A DNA stretch of 64,000 bases, taken from contig CM043958.1 in NCBI GenBank assembly GCA_014529385.2, positions 158,131,293 to 158,195,292 of the forward strand, in the 5' to 3' direction. The notes beneath the pieces are model-generated. The model did no database searches. It was not told the origin of the DNA and was given only the letters and a program-made list of their open reading frames with translations. The translations under genes and the position numbers were made by a program. Positions 63,481-64,000 of this stretch are shown here, piece after piece. Within the stretch, counting starts at the first letter, position 1. Each line of letters starts with the position of its first letter. The DNA comes from Adiantum capillus-veneris. Its lineage: Eukaryota > Streptophyta > Polypodiopsida > Polypodiales > Pteridaceae.

Positions 63481-64000
63481 CATACCTCAAGTATTCTAGC
63501 ATTAATCACCCTAGACCTGGCCTTTTTGACAGCCATAAATCCATGTCAATGCCTGCAGCTGCAAATTCCCACTAGAAAATAGTCTAGTGGAAAACATTAA
63601 ATTAAACGAACAAAAAGCCTCTCAAGAATCGATGATTACCTGACTATGAGAGTACCGTCTCCGATCTTCTTTGCATGGAGACAAGGAGCCCTGTGTTGTT
63701 CTCTTGAGCTACTGAAGGCAGCACAATTTCAAAATATCTTCCTTCAAACATGAAAACTCTAAACCTGTGTTTGAAGATTCAACCGTTTAGTGTCTTCGTA
63801 CAACCAAGCATGTTACGTTCTTGGCTTTAGCTGAAGCAGCATCCCCGTTGAGCTTGCACGGCTTGTCTGTGGTATGTTGCTGATAGTTTGATTAAGTCCC
63901 AAGATTGACAACAATCTAACAGAAGCTGAATCCATGCACGCACTCACAGAAACTTCACCTAGGAATGGTTCCCGGCAGCCAAGCCAGGATGCAAGGCTTG
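63481..64000. other. Anonymous DNA to the window edge
   Basis: No feature is seen. Confidence 0.5.

Overview
The window reads as eukaryotic, non-coding-rich plant nuclear DNA. It is AT-rich and full of (CT)n(CA)n microsatellites and long G/C homopolymers. Its recognisable content is plant-type retroelements: Ty3/gypsy elements primed by tRNA-iMet or tRNA-Asp, one with a chromodomain-like tail, plus a LINE and a Penelope-like element (PLE). There are also decayed stretches resembling plant pentatricopeptide-repeat (PPR) genes. A land plant with a large repeat-rich genome fits; a seedless vascular plant such as a fern or lycophyte is my tentative guess, from the PLE and the PPR debris. I find no confident, intact host gene.

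Layout. (1) 1-1052: AT-rich flank with microsatellites. (2) 1053-14340: element A, a 13.3 kb LTR element on the minus strand (TSD GTTAC, 1.07 kb LTRs, tRNA-Asp PBS). It contains a 257-aa repeat protein, a 1.3 kb TTAA-flanked inverted-repeat element, a series of ~300-bp degenerate repeats each carrying a near-invariant 18-bp palindrome, and a nested ~4.75 kb PLE with a hammerhead-ribozyme motif. (3) 14.5-16.5 kb: degraded LINE, minus strand. (4) 16.6-19.4 kb: gypsy debris. (5) 20132-25338: element B, a very young minus-strand LTR element (TSD CCCCT, 577-bp near-identical LTRs, tRNA-Asp PBS). Its only long ORF is a 507-aa protein with a retropepsin-like DTG motif and the same W-x-P-K/QGYYxGN motif as element A. 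(6) 25.3-41.6 kb: anonymous DNA, microsatellites, a diverged inverted relative of part of element A, PPR-like pseudogenes on both strands, a SINE-like tRNA head and several inverted-repeat insertions. (7) 41.6-57.1 kb: three nested gypsy elements. C (plus strand, decayed) is split in its protease region by D (minus strand, gag-protease only). The left LTR of D is split by E (plus strand, 1378-aa gag-pol). (8) 57.1-64 kb: gag fragments, then anonymous DNA with a diverged ~0.7 kb duplication.

The elements form a dated stack: E is younger than D, which is younger than C; the PLE and the TTAA element are younger than A; B is the most recent by LTR identity. A, B and D lack reverse transcriptase and integrase of their own, so they would depend on autonomous relatives. 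E is the nearest thing here to an autonomous element, but it has a 3' frameshift, stops and odd RT substitutions. The most unusual items are the PLE with its ribozyme motif and 120-bp flanking repeats, the palindrome array, the shared motif protein of A and B, and the TTAA element whose empty site can be read in the same window.
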